This document shows, one piece after another, positions 22,924 through 34,255 of a stretch of DNA of 64,000 bases; positions within the stretch are counted from its first letter, which is position 1, and each line of letters begins with the position of its first letter. Location: NCBI RefSeq assembly GCF_017591425.1, contig NW_024467121.1:16442707-16506706 (forward strand), in the 5' to 3' direction. A program made the translations under genes and the position numbers. Origin of the DNA: Ochotona curzoniae. Its lineage: Eukaryota; Chordata; Mammalia; Lagomorpha; Ochotonidae. The notes under the pieces were generated by a model, which made no database searches, was not told the DNA's origin, and saw nothing but the letters and a program-made list of their open reading frames with translations.

Positions 22924-23357
22924 TGACTTATTATGACATACATCCAATAGTCTCAGGGTTTAGACCTGCCAGCAGACCCCAAGGTCACCAAGGGTAAGGA
23001 AAACAGTGGCCTTCGGCCGCAAGATCCACCAGAGACAAGCTGGTGAGGAATGTCTGCTTTATTACTCACGGGTTACAGGTTTTAAAGGGTAAGGAAGGGG
23101 AGGGCAGGAGGGAGCCTTCCGGCAGACCCCTCGCCCACCGAAGATGCTATAATTGATTGTATGACATGTCTGTTTTCCTAGATCTTCTGGTCATGTCATA
23201 GGTCATGTTCAGGTATACTCCCCTTGACCTCATAGCAGTGTTGAAAGTCACACTCCACGTGTAGGCCTGAAGGCTGTTTCTCAAGCCAAGGAGAGGGTTA
23301 GGCTTAAGCCATGCCCCCTAGGCAGCAGGGCAGGGGCCTGGGGTGATCGCCCACACA
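22924..23357 (-). mobile_element. Solo ERV LTR (type II/ERVK-like)
   Basis: On the minus strand the element starts TGTGGGCGATCACCCC near 23357. It has a GC-rich upstream part, a TATA-like CCTTTAAAACCTG near 23080 and a polyadenylation signal in GAGTAATAAAGCAG near 23055-23070. A downstream U5-like stretch includes CTTGTCTCTGGTGG. The total is about 400-430 bp, a normal LTR size. No gag, pol or env sequence adjoins it, so recombination between two LTRs has probably removed the interior. A short target duplication was not found, so the right end in sense (plus-strand left end) is uncertain. Class assignment is from overall layout and is tentative. Confidence 0.65.
23055..23090 (-). promoter_or_regulatory. 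LTR TATA-like box and AATAAA signal
   Basis: Reading the minus strand, TTTAAAACC is followed about 15 bases later by GTAATAAAGC. This close spacing of promoter and poly(A) signal marks a short R region as in type II retroviral LTRs. Function today is unknown. Confidence 0.5.
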
Positions 23358-23678
23358 ATACAAACCATATCACCAAACCATATCACAAATTTTGAATTTC
23401 AGTTTTTTTCCAGAGCTATCAATTTGTAATACAATACATTCTCTTGATAGTGAGTGAACCTCAGCTTCCAGTAAAACACATGGCCACCATACTTAAAATA
23501 AGCTTAGGCTATGTAATTATGACCAACTGTAGGCTAATGTATTACAAACATGTTTAAGATAGGCTAGTCAAAGCTATGATGTTTGGTAGGTCAGGTTCTT
23601 CTGTTTTTCCCACAAAAACCAGACACAATAAGTGAGCCAGATGGGAGGTCTTTACTCTGGCAGGGGAGGTAGCTGTGG
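23358..23678. other. Stretch without recognised gene
   Basis: A short local repeat, ACCATATCAC twice, lies next to the LTR at about 23366-23388. The rest is unclassified. Confidence 0.5.
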
Positions 23679-23925
23679 GGCAGGAAGAAAGTGGGAGCAA
23701 AGAGAAACAAATAAATGGAGAGATAAGAGCAGAGTAGAGACACTAAGCATAGAGAAGAACAGAGACAGACAGATGGAGAGAAGAGCAGAAGACGAGGAGA
23801 ACAACAGAGATACAGAGACCAGAGGAGAGAAAGACAGGGATCAGAGTATGAGGAGAAGAGAAGAGTGGAGAAAAAGAGCAGAGAAGAGAGAGAGAGAGAG
23901 AGAAACAAAGGGAAGAGGCAGCTTT
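23679..23925. repeat. Purine-rich (GA-rich) tract
   Basis: About 250 bp of mostly A and G on the plus strand with GAGA, AGAGAAGAG and GAGACAGA motifs, including a pure (GA)n run near 23887-23904. The open frames on both strands (23591-24064 and 23632-24000) result from this composition. Confidence 0.85.
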
Positions 23926-23998
23926 CTAGCTTTGAGTTGGGTATGGGGAGTCCAGGGTCAGGGATTGGCAGATGAAGTTGCAGGTGGACACCAGGGAT

Positions 23999-24000
<2 letters not shown>

Positions 24001-24046
<46 letters not shown>
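24001..24046. repeat. (GT)n microsatellite, about 23 units
   Basis: Uninterrupted GT units immediately downstream of the purine-rich region; likely polymorphic in length. Confidence 0.98.
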
Positions 24047-24048
<2 letters not shown>

Positions 24049-24117
24049 CTATATATTTTTTCATTGCTTGTTGTGCATTTGAAAAGATTTTGGTAGATAC
24101 TTGGTAGAGATGTACTT

Positions 24118-24330
24118 TTTTTGTTTATTTTCAATTTTACGAAAGAGTCAGAGAATCAGAGATCTACGGTCTGCTAGTTGATTCCCCAAATGGCTGCAAC
24201 AGTTGTTCCAGAGTCATTATCAGTTACCCCGCAAGGAGTGTGTTCATGGGAACTTTGCTTAAAGGCAGAGGAACTGGGACTCGAACCAGACTCTATGGGA
24301 TCAGTCCAATGTGCCAAGCACCTACTTACA
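24118..24330 (-). mobile_element. Older C-repeat, internally deleted
   Basis: The tail complement GTTTATTTTCAATTTTACG is at the left, then GATTCCCCAAATGGCTGCAAC, then GGACTCGAACCAG near the head. About 80-100 bp of the middle are missing. Confidence 0.7.
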
Positions 24331-27300
24331 ATATCTGAATTGGAAAAGTGTATTACCTGTGACTCCACTCAATTCTACTCAAAAATATTTGCCCCCAAAA
24401 AAACCTTAAAAAATTCATCAAAGCATTTTTGAAGTGTTAGCAACTCCTCCTAGACAGCGCTGTAGACGGCATGGCTCGTCCTCACACTAGTACTCCCAGT
24501 CGGAGACTGCTGGTGTGTGATTGAACGGCAGTGGGAGGAAAGCAGCTTGATCTACCCGTGGCATGTCTTCATACAAATAAATGTACAGGAAAAACAGAAA
24601 CACAAACATCAATTGATTGACAGAATTTAAGAGGAATAAGACTGTGAAGGGAAAATATCCTTGCTTTATGTAGCATTAGTATGTTGATACATCAGATATA
24701 AAAATCTAAACTGTACTTAGCAAATCAGTCATTGAATTTTAGCTTGGAATACAAAAGCTAAACTGCAGTAGACTGAAGAATACAGAAAAAAGTTAGGAAC
24801 TGAAGAAATGAAGACATCTTCTCACAAACTATCTGTAAAGGCAATAATTATAAACAAGGACATTAAGCAGTAGTACTACTGAGATTTTATAACTCATATG
24901 TCTAATGTGTATTTATATTGCATGTTAAAGCTTAAAATATAAGTCTTGAATACATTTTCATTATTATTATTATATGTCTAACTTAATGCAAAATCCCATT
25001 TGATTATTCACAGAACACACAAAATTGAAGTATTGAATGAGTCTGTGATGCAATATTTTATTCTACTACATCCCTCTCAGACTAACATCCAAGGTATGCC
25101 TGCTTAATATCTGACTCTGCAACGCCTTGCTTTTCTCAAAGGCAGTGTCAGACTTGTCTTTCTAACTTTTATACTGGCTTATAGATCTCTATCTCAACTT
25201 CCCTTTCTCTGATATGAAGCATTTTAACAGCAGACATTTCTCCATAGAGAGCAGAGAAGATGGTGCTGAAGGAAGGATTATGCTCTGTCGAATGAATGGT
25301 TCCCTGAACCCTTTGGGATGGAACTTGTTCCCTGTGTGTGAAATCCTCCTTTGCCTGACTATGCTTTTCTCTGTTCACAGGTGATTTTGGTATTTGATGT
25401 CAGCTTTGAGAAAGAAAAAAAAAAAGGCTAATTTATGATTAGTATACTTAAATAAGATTGATCTGAGAGAAGAATAGTCCAGTTTAACCTACTTTTTTTG
25501 CTGTTTGGCAGTTATGTTTTTGTTGTTGCTGGTGCTAGTGGTTAGAGACACACTTTTAATTCTTGAAGAATATTAACCCAGGGACAAGCCCACGTTTGCA
25601 AATGCAGGAATAAAATTAGAATCTAAATGCTAAAAGCAGAGGCATGCGGAGTAAAAGGTTTGTATTTTGATCTCAGGATTTTGGTTTGTGGATGTGTTTT
25701 CCCAATCCAGCATGCATTTTGTATGACGCGGACAGCTGTTAGTAGCATGTATCGTTCACAGCCAATAAGCAGCAACAAAGCAATAGACTGAGGGTCATTA
25801 GCTAACACTTGCTCCTTATATGCAGTGCATCGTCTTTTTGCCACATGTAGCTACTCGGGCAGATGTTAACCACAGAATTATCGATGATGCACCATGCAAA
25901 AGAACATGACTGCAGTTTCTCTGGTATTCTCCATAGCATATTTTGCTAATCCACATAGACATAGCTTTTACTGCTTACAGGGCTGGGAAAGCCAAAGTTC
26001 TAAACTCACAAGTGAAGATGGAAATGCTGATATTTCTCTCCCCTTGGGAGTAACCCTCTGGCCTCGAGGCAGTTCTTTTAAAAATAGCTTCTGTCTACCT
26101 CTTGCCATTATTATCACAGATACAATTTCCATTTTGACTGTCCATAAGAATAATCAGTCTTCTGTATTCGGGAGCAGTTCATCTGTGCCTGAGTTGCTTT
26201 TATGTAAGTCACTGTGGTATATGTCAGCTTTACCAGCTGGTGTTTTCATAAAAAGTGTTTACTTTAGGCCCCCATTACATGGTACAGAAAAAGTGGCAAT
26301 AAAAAGAATGCCTGTGCACACTATCTTACCTCTTCTTAAAGCTATCATCCCTGGTGATTTGTGAGCTCAAATAAAAACCAGATGATAGGCTATTTTATTC
26401 ATCTATGAAATGTAAATATCTCATAGGGTCTATGTATAAGTTGCCCTTCCATTTAAAGTGATCGATTGTTTGAATAAGAAAAATAAACAGCATTATCTGA
26501 AACTCTGGCTTTTCAACTGCACAGAAAGAAATAGTTTAAATGAAAAATAAGGATGTCTGTTAAAGTGCAAATACTTTCTGAAATGGGTAAAGTAACAAAC
26601 ACCTATTATTGCTTAGTACGTTATTGTTTTCATTGACCTACGCTTGTACATTTCCACAAAAGTGATACTGATTCTAGGAAACAAAAAAGAAACAAAAATT
26701 CTTTTCTAATACAATTATACAACAAAAGTGAAAAACAATTTAAATTACATGTAGAGATACAATCGATTATTCAAACTACTATAAGATCAACTAAACTCAG
26801 ATATTTTTACTCATTATTTGTCAATAAAAATACCTGGCTATTAGAGATGTAACAAAAAAAAATCCTAAGATTTTTCAGTGTGCTTCTTTAAGTTTGACAT
26901 CCAAAGAAGCTATACAAGGACTTTCAATAGTCCTTCAGAAAGCCAGGACTTATCTGTGAGTGTTGTGAACAACTGGATGACTATGATTAGAGGACTTTGA
27001 TGTTTCCTAAGCCAGAGATGCTATCCATCCTTCTGGCCACAAGCCGTTGGCCAGCAGGAGACACACTGATGTCTACGAAGGAAAGAAAAGAGTGCTGACA
27101 AATGGGGTGACTTGTGCTTTTGACTCACAGAGTTCTGCATGTCTTGAGGCCATGGTCACTTTGCTAAAAACTTTTTTATATCAAGGAGCATTCATGGCCA
27201 TGATGAGAACTTCCATCAGTGACATTCACTGATTTACTCCCTTTAGGATGTTATCTTTTATTGAGTGCATGTAGGTTATGCCTTAGCTGTGTGAAATGCA

Positions 27301-28015
27301 AGGAAAATATTAGGAAATAATAATAGTGGTAAACAGCAGACTAAAGAAAACCAGGCCACAATGTACAAGTTACGTGCAGGGAATAACAAAATTTATTCTA
27401 ACACACTGTTTCCTTCAAAACTTCTTTGGTATCTTAGGGTATATTTCAAAAAAGGTGCAGAATTGTAGATATTTATTTTTAACTGAATGAGTCCAGTTTA
27501 GACTTCAGTGATGCATTTTTGCATATAAGTTATTCATTCTAATTTTATTATGACACCTTGATCCTGACTTTACACCTACTCATATATTAATATGTGAAAT
27601 GCATATCATTTGTCACATTCTGTCAGCTGCTGGTGATGCTTAATGGTACAGACACAGACAGAGAGAAATAGTGTTTCCAACCGAGTTTACTGTTTAACAG
27701 AAGATTCAGACCAGAACCATACATTTTTAAAAAGTTACAATCCCAGAAGGGAAATCACAATGAAACTCTTTTATGTATTCAAGGCACCTGCTAAGTTGGA
27801 CCACTTACCTTTATGTAGAGATTTGGAGGATGTACAGGAATTGGCTATAAAGTGAGGAGAGAACAGAGTAGATAAAAGTCGTATCCTTTTCCCAGATTCT
27901 GAGTTATCAGACATTACATCAAATCTGAGGGACCCAGATTTGATCCAAGCTGGGAGATAGCCGGACAGATGAAGCAGAAATTCTGAATGTTTATTGTTAT
28001 AATTGGGAATTTCTT
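24331..28015. other. Long unique stretch, possible conserved non-coding blocks
   Basis: No repeat insertions were recognised for more than 3.5 kb. CpG-containing, less AT-rich islands of sequence lie at about 24440-24560 and 25620-25890. The 156-codon frame at 25894-26364 is the longest open frame outside repeats, but no domain, splice context or codon bias supports it. A weak similarity to an ancient mammalian repeat is seen near 27258-27400. Confidence 0.45.
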
Positions 28016-28835
28016 GCTTGTTGATTCAATAGTACTTTAATTGATTGGCTTAGATTTCCTATTTCTTCATGATTTACTCTTGGCAGGTTGTATGTTTCCA
28101 AGAACTTATCAATTTCTTATTTTAACCAATTTGTTGCTGTCTAATTGTCCCAAACAGACTTTCGAATTGTCTCCTCTTTCACTTCTGATCTCAAGTGGCT
28201 TAGTATTCTCTAACTCTATTATGCTTATTGTTACTAAACCAGTGAGTTTGTTAATATTTTTTTTTAAAAAAAAACAACACTTGAGTTTATCGCTTTTCTC
28301 CATTTATTAAAAATTCAGTATTTATTTCTGCTTTACTCTTGCTTTTTCCGCTTTGCTATCTACGGACTAAGCCTCTTCCTTCTCAACTTTCTTTTGCTAG
28401 AAGCCAGATATTAGAGTCTCCAATTATTTCTTTGTTGCTTGTTAGTTATTTTACCATTTTTATATGAGGTAATCTGATGTTTGATACCTATATATTTGTA
28501 GCTGTTGATGAATTTCTGATTTATCACTATTCAATGGACTTCTCTGTTGTGACAGCTTGGGTTGGTTTTTTGGGGTTCTATTTTAAGTCTATCTTGTTTC
28601 ATGGAAGCATGGTCACTACTTTCTGTTGATTTCCATGTAGTTGGGTACTGTTGTTCCTCTGTCATTTTCAGCCTGTGTGTTTTTAAAGATGAGAAGTCTT
28701 TTATAAGTATCACCTTACAGGGATTAGGTTTGTTGTTTTTAAATACTTTATGGTTTCTGACTGGAAAATATAATCCATTTACATTTACAGTCATGAATGA
28801 TCATTCAGAGGTTATCATAATCATTTTGTATTCTT
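28016..28835 (-). mobile_element. Old L1 (L1M-like), antisense, ORF2 N-terminal relic
   Basis: On the minus strand near 28795 the relic reads TVNVNGLYFPV and later THRLK. This is the ordered pattern at the start of L1 ORF2, where the endonuclease domain begins (family pattern TLNVNGLN.P and THRLK). Many stops and frameshifts follow. On the plus strand, motifs such as ATTTACATTTACAGTCATGA and TCTTTCCCTACTTT-like text match the familiar antisense L1 sequence. The CSINE at 28836 interrupts it and L1-like sequence resumes at about 29181. Confidence 0.7.
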
Positions 28836-29167
28836 GTTAAGATTTATTTTTCATTGGACAATCAGATATACAGAGTGGAGGAGAAACAGAGAGGAAGAGC
28901 TTCCGTCTGATGGTTCACGCCCCCAAAGGCCACAACAGCTGGAGCTGCACTGATCCGAAGCCAGGAGCCCAGAGTCCAGAGCCTCTCCTAGGTATCCCAC
29001 ACAGGCGCAGGGTCCCAAGGCTTTCGGCCATCCTCAACTGCTATCCCAGGCCACAAGCAGGGAGCTGGATGGGAAGTTGGACCTTTGGGATATTAATCAG
29101 TGCCCATATGAGATCCTGGCATGTGCAAGGAAAGGGCTTTAGCCACTAGGCTACCACTCAGGACCCA
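28836..29167 (-). mobile_element. CSINE inserted into old L1, 13-bp target-site duplication
   Basis: The tail complement GTTAAGATTTATTTTTCATTGG is at the left and GGACCC ends the head. ATTTTGTATTCTT at 28823-28835 and ATTTTGTTTTCTT at 29168-29180 flank it with one mismatch. Confidence 0.92.
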
Positions 29168-29180
29168 ATTTTGTTTTCTT

Positions 29181-29243
29181 TCCTGATTGTGTTACAAACA
29201 CTTTGTCCCAATATTCATCTTGTGCCCTCTTGTGTGGGGTGGT

Positions 29244-29281
<38 letters not shown>

Positions 29282-29715
29282 AGTTTGGTACATTTGTGTA
29301 CATGTGTTCTGGCTTTTAAAGTCTGTCATGACAGATGAAGAGGCTGCATTTTTATTTTTCTCCCTCATTTGCTTCTTTTAAATTTCATGTCTGACCATGT
29401 CTTTATTTCAACTTTATTGTTGATAAATATGTTGAGAAACACAGATCAAATGTATATCTTTACTTTTAAGTGTTTTAAATACATTTCTTTCTTTTATCCT
29501 GGACTGTACTGTTTATAATGCAATTATAACATTTTATGTCTTTCCCTACTTTAGCAATTGTCCCTCTGTACATTATATGCCTGTTTTCTCTAGCTGCTTT
29601 TGAAATGTTCTCTTTATTATCTGTTTTAAGAGGTTTGAGATGGTGCTTCTTAGTGTAGATTTCTGTTGTTTTCTTATGCTTCCATTCCAATGAATTTATT
29701 TAAAAAAAATACAGA
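29181..29715 (-). mobile_element. Old L1 (L1M-like), antisense, upstream part
   Basis: On the plus strand the blocks GTCTTTATTTCAACTTTATTG, TGTCCCTCTGTACATTATATG-like and TTTCTCTAGCTGCTTTTGAAATGTTCTC follow the order of the antisense upstream region of old L1M elements. It continues the fragment at 28016-28835. A (GT)n expanded inside it at 29247-29279. Confidence 0.65.
29247..29279. repeat. (TG)n microsatellite
   Basis: About 16 TG units inside the old antisense L1. Confidence 0.97.
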
Positions 29716-29717
29716 AC

Positions 29718-30008
29718 TGGGCCCGGCATAATAGCCAGGATCCCATATAAGTGCCGGTTCTAATCCCGGCACCTCCACTTCCCATCCAGCTCCCTGCTTG
29801 TGGCCTGGGAAAGCAGTCGAGGATGGCCGAAAGCCTTGGGACCCTGCACCTGCATGGGAGACCCAGAAGAAGCTCCTAGCTTCAGATTGGCTCAGCTCCA
29901 GCTGTTGCACTCACTTAGGGAGTGCGATATGGGAATGAAGATCTTCCTCTCTGTTTCTCCTCCTCTCTGTATATCCACCTTTTCGATAAAAATAAGTAAA
30001 TCTTAAAA
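29718..30008 (+). mobile_element. CSINE with A-box region deleted
   Basis: Starts GGGCCCGGCATAATAGCC and jumps directly to AGGATCCCATATAAGTGCC. The usual 30 bases between (GTGGTTAAGTCCTCGCCTTG-type) are missing, which removes part of the A-box. The rest is complete to GATAAAAATAAGTAAATC. Confidence 0.92.
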
Positions 30009-31374
30009 ACAAAATAGAAGTAAGATTGACATTAAGTTTGAAACGTATCAGCCACTATTTATTCAAGTTTTACCCTATGCAATTTCCTTCACAGAAAATA
30101 GTTTCATACGTATTGATGTAATTTATCCTATACTTCTAAATACTCTGAACTTTGAATTAGGTTGCTCAAGGTAAGTGGTGGGAGTGGAACCAGGCACCTA
30201 TTAAAAGTTTTTTTTGTGTGTGTGTTTTTATTTTTTCTTGAAGTCCAATAGTTTCCTTACATCTATGAAGAGACCAGTACATGGGGAAAGACCGTAAGAT
30301 CAATCTCTTCAAATCTCTGGAATATTCATTCAGTCTCTTCATCCATGTGTGTGTGGGGGGGGGGGAATTAATTTTGGTTCTTGTATTCTCCCCTGTCATT
30401 GTAACCAATGGCCTCCCCTGAAGCCCTGCTCCATCCAAAGAACTGCAAGGGTTTGCATACAGCCTTACACTTCTGACAGGATCCTAAGTCAAGACAATCA
30501 TCAAGTTGGCCTTGGTCATGTAACTCTCATTACAGATTATTACACAGCTACTGTTAAAGTGCAAGTCTAGCAATTGCTGTTTTGGGTTGGTTGTCTGGCA
30601 TTTTCACTGCTCTGCTTCAGAGTGTAAATCTAGCCCATTCTTCCTCTCACTGAGCCTGAGGAAGTCATCTTTATTAAATATGCAAAAAAATCTTCTGATA
30701 TATGAAAGTCTTTGTTTAATTGACTTTATCACAAAATTGTATCATAGATAACGGTTACATATCACAATCAAATATCTAAGAACTACTGGATAAAATTGGG
30801 TATATATGAAAATGCTAGTTATATAAATTCCTAGTTCTTACTTTAGCATAAATATAAAATAAATTTTTTAAAAAATATGAGAACATAAATGAGAATATAC
30901 AAACTTGTATAAATACAATTATCCTATTATATAGATTCTTCCTATAAGTATTACGTTGAAATCAGACAGTCTCAAGTCTTTCTTTAACTTGGAAGATTTT
31001 TCCCTTCTTTATGGTTTTACTAAGGTGACTTCGATTTTTTGAATTCAGTATACAGCAGCTTGGCAGCTTGGTCAAATAATCTTTCCTGCACTACACTCAA
31101 CGCTATAATACCTATCAAGATTTAAAACAAAGCTTAAGAAGCACATTAATTCTCAGAACATAACAAAAGGACAGCTTAAGGATAATGAATAGAAAGAAAG
31201 CAACTGGTTAATTATTACATATGTCCAAGCTTTAGGCCTTGAGTACTATCACAGTGAATATATTTGGACAACTCTGTTTCACTATGCTCAAATCACTAGC
31301 TCTAAACTATGACAGTAAAAAGTTCGAACTGTCTTAATCCCTAAATGCACACATCTACATTTTGTTTTTTGAAA
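30009..31374. other. Unique AT-rich stretch
   Basis: A G-run of about 12 bases lies near 30354-30365. No gene or repeat recognised. Confidence 0.5.
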
Positions 31375-33740
31375 TTATTAATTATTTTTATTTTTGATTA
31401 ATTTTTACATAGTTGATTAAGGTGATTAGGGTTAAAAGCTACAGGAAGGTGGGTGAGATCACCATTTTCTTATTCTCTTTTTTTTTTCCTTACTATATCT
31501 GGGGAAAAGAGGAGAGAAGGAGAGAAGTCACACCTAGCTTCCCAAATACCTCTGTTCTCTGGAATGGTGGGCAGCCACCCTGGAATGGAGGGCAGCCACC
31601 CGAAACCACCCCGTGGTTCCCAATGTGGAGCATACTCTGAGGGTCCTGCTCATGAGGTTTTCATAGTTCAACCATTCTGAATTACTGTCGATGTCACCAC
31701 TCCAAGCACAATGAAATCTCTTCAGAATCCATTGGTTGGCACAGTGCACTTTAGAGTCTCCATTTGCCCACTTATTCACTGCCAATGCTTATCAGGGGTA
31801 GTTGATCAATTTGTTCTGTTCTCCACTCTGTTGTGTACCAGGTGTCCTCTGCAAACTACAATATACTGCCATATCCTCCAAGTCAACCTGGATATGCTGT
31901 CTACTGCTCCTTCTAACCCACTGAGGAGGACTAGCACTGACACCTGCACTCAAAGGTCAGACCATAGAACCTGCAATTCTCTCCATGGTTGGGCTCTGAG
32001 TCCAACAATTCAGTTGGACTGAAACTTCATGTGAGGTGATCCCAGACCTGATTCTTGTGTGTGCTTGCCAGTACAGGATCTGGCACAGCCCATTGCCCCT
32101 ATGAGCTTATACACATGCTGGTGGTTGCAATTGCTGAGTAAGTTCTTCCTACAGCCCTGCTTTTATACAAACCTGTGGGTGTTGCAGCCCAGCCTGATCC
32201 TGCCCACCACACGGCCCTCAGGCAAACCAGTGGGAGGTGCAGCCTAGTTGGAGCGACCTGCAGTAACTCCCACCAGGCCCACCACTTGCTCTGGTTCCCA
32301 TGCCAGTATGTACAGCTGACTGGTCCAGTCTATCTCATATCCCATTCAGCTCTCATATATGATAATGTGCATTCAAACCTTGTTCAACCCTACCAGCCCC
32401 ACTGTCTGGTCCATATACCTGCCAGCGGGTGCCACTATCTATCTAGCCCCATCCACATTTGTACTGAGGGACACTGCAGCCATGCTCAGACTAGACAGCA
32501 GTCCCCACTCTGGCCTTCACACTCACCAGTGGGAACCACGACCCAGCCAAAGGTTCCACTTTGCTCCCCAACCAGGCCTGATCCCACCCACAGATTTCAA
32601 GCTTGCCAGTGGTTGCTCTGACCCAGCTTGGCGTAGCCCCTTCACTGTTTTGACCTTTGCCTTTGGATATTGTAGACTGGCCTGACCAGGCCTGCCACCC
32701 ATCCTGATTCTATGGCTGGTCCTGGAACCTGGCCCTGCTGAGTCTATTCCCATCCCTGGCTCATGCAAATTGGTAGGTGTGACAGCCTAGCACAGATGAC
32801 CTGTGCTCCAGCCTGATTTCTGCACTTGCCAGTGAGCTAAGGTTGCTCAGCCCTGCCTGGTGCACTCCTTTCCAAAACCAACCCACATGTTGGCCATCAG
32901 TTGGAGCTACCTTGCCCAGCCTGCCCAACTCCCAGGCCTGGATCATGTGCTCACTAGTGGGAACTATGACACACTAGTGGAGTTTACCAAGTTCCTCCAT
33001 GTGGCCTACTCCCAGAACCAGATTTAACATATACCAGTGGGTATTAAGCCCTTTCCTAGCATAATCTGTTCCTCCTTCTTGGACTAGTATGAGCTGGTAA
33101 TGTTGGGGCCCGGCCCACCCCACACCCTGTTGTACGATACACAAGCGGGTGCTGCACAGTCTATTATCAATCCCTGTACCCGTGAGTGTTGGTAGGTGCC
33201 ATGGTCATATCTAGCGCAGCCCATCACCATCCCAAATCTGGAGCCAATCAGTGGGACTTGCATCTCCACAGTGTTTGGGTCACATATCCATGACAGAATC
33301 TGCAACGGACCTGGTTGTTTTGCGTGCTAGCTAGTGTCATGTCCCTGCATAATGTGATCCATCCCTGTTCTGACATTCAGTCAGGTACTGGGATCTAGTC
33401 CTACTAGACAGGTCCCTAACCCTAGCTTTTGCATGGACTGGTGTCTGGTGGCCAGCAATGTTCCATGCTAACAAACCCAACTCCAGATACCCATATGGGC
33501 TGCTGCTGCATGAGTCTGACTCTTACAGATCTTCCCATCTCTCCCCTCCAAACCACTAGATCTCAGTCCCCTTGCTTACCTGCAAGTACAGTGGCCCTGT
33601 CATTGAGTGCCATTCAGGATTCAATCCTCACCTGCATGCACAGTGGCCTTATCCATGAATGTCCATAGGCAGTAATTCCACACCCCAAGAACTCAGAGCT
33701 TGCCGCGAGGTGGCCAGTGGGTGAAGCTTGGCTCCATTGT
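31375..33740 (-). mobile_element. Second copy of the tandem-unit L1-type 3' end, inverted
   Basis: The plus strand is the reverse complement of the 20779-22912 element. For example, GATTCTTGTGTGTGCTTGCC at about 32050 mirrors 22505-22525, and AATCCATTGGTTGG and CACAATGAAATCTCTTCAG at 31707-31740 mirror 22615-22650. The A-rich end is at about 31375-31410, seen as T-rich. This copy retains a longer non-repetitive segment before the tail than the plus copy, with a 21-bp GGAATGG..GGCAGCCACCC duplication at 31560-31600. The tandem units run right to about 33.7 kb; the far boundary is uncertain and no target-site duplication was found. It has no coding capacity. Confidence 0.7.
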
Positions 33741-33929
33741 CATTCTGACCAACCACAAGTCCAGGATTCACTCACTGCTTGGCAATGGTGGGTGGGGAGC
33801 TCGGATCGCCAGCAAAAAGCATGTCCTACAGGGACTGCTTTCTAATGATGCTACTTTCATTCAGGTTTATATTATTGCAGCCAAGTTTAACATGTATAAC
33901 TCACTTCAGTAAATTTACAGAGAGCAAGC

Positions 33930-34255
33930 TCAGTCCCTATTAAAGAAGGGCTTACATTCAAGGAACAGACACCCAAATGCAAATAATCTCAGTGCAATCT
34001 ATTTTATCCCATAAGAGAGGTGAGCAATTGATGTTACAAGAGCTTAGGGATATGCTGTTTCTAAGACATGCTGTCATGCTGCCAGTGACAAGTAGAAAGG
34101 GGTCTGATGAAAAGGATATAGGGTGCTGCACATTTCTTTTCTGTAGAGCACACATGTTGATGAGAATGTAGGGATTATTCAGAACACAACACATACGTAC
34201 ACACACGAGAAACAGCACAGTAGCAATTACATATGTCAGTGTATGCAAGGAAAGT
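33930..34255 (-). mobile_element. Possible ancient mammalian repeat fragment
   Basis: GAAGGGCTTACATTCAAGG then ACAGACACCCAAATGCAAATAATC and AAGAGAGGTGAGCAATTG recall an ancient mammal-wide repeat with the core GGAGCTTACATTCTAG. I cannot name the family with certainty. Confidence 0.35.

Noticed and set aside
23591..24064. 157-codon minus-strand and 122-codon plus-strand frames
   Set aside because: Both arise from a purine tract and a (GT)n repeat; the products are low-complexity.
32175..32685. 148- and 108-codon plus-strand frames rich in proline and histidine
   Set aside because: They lie antisense in the tandem-unit element; the repeats lack stops by composition and show no domain.
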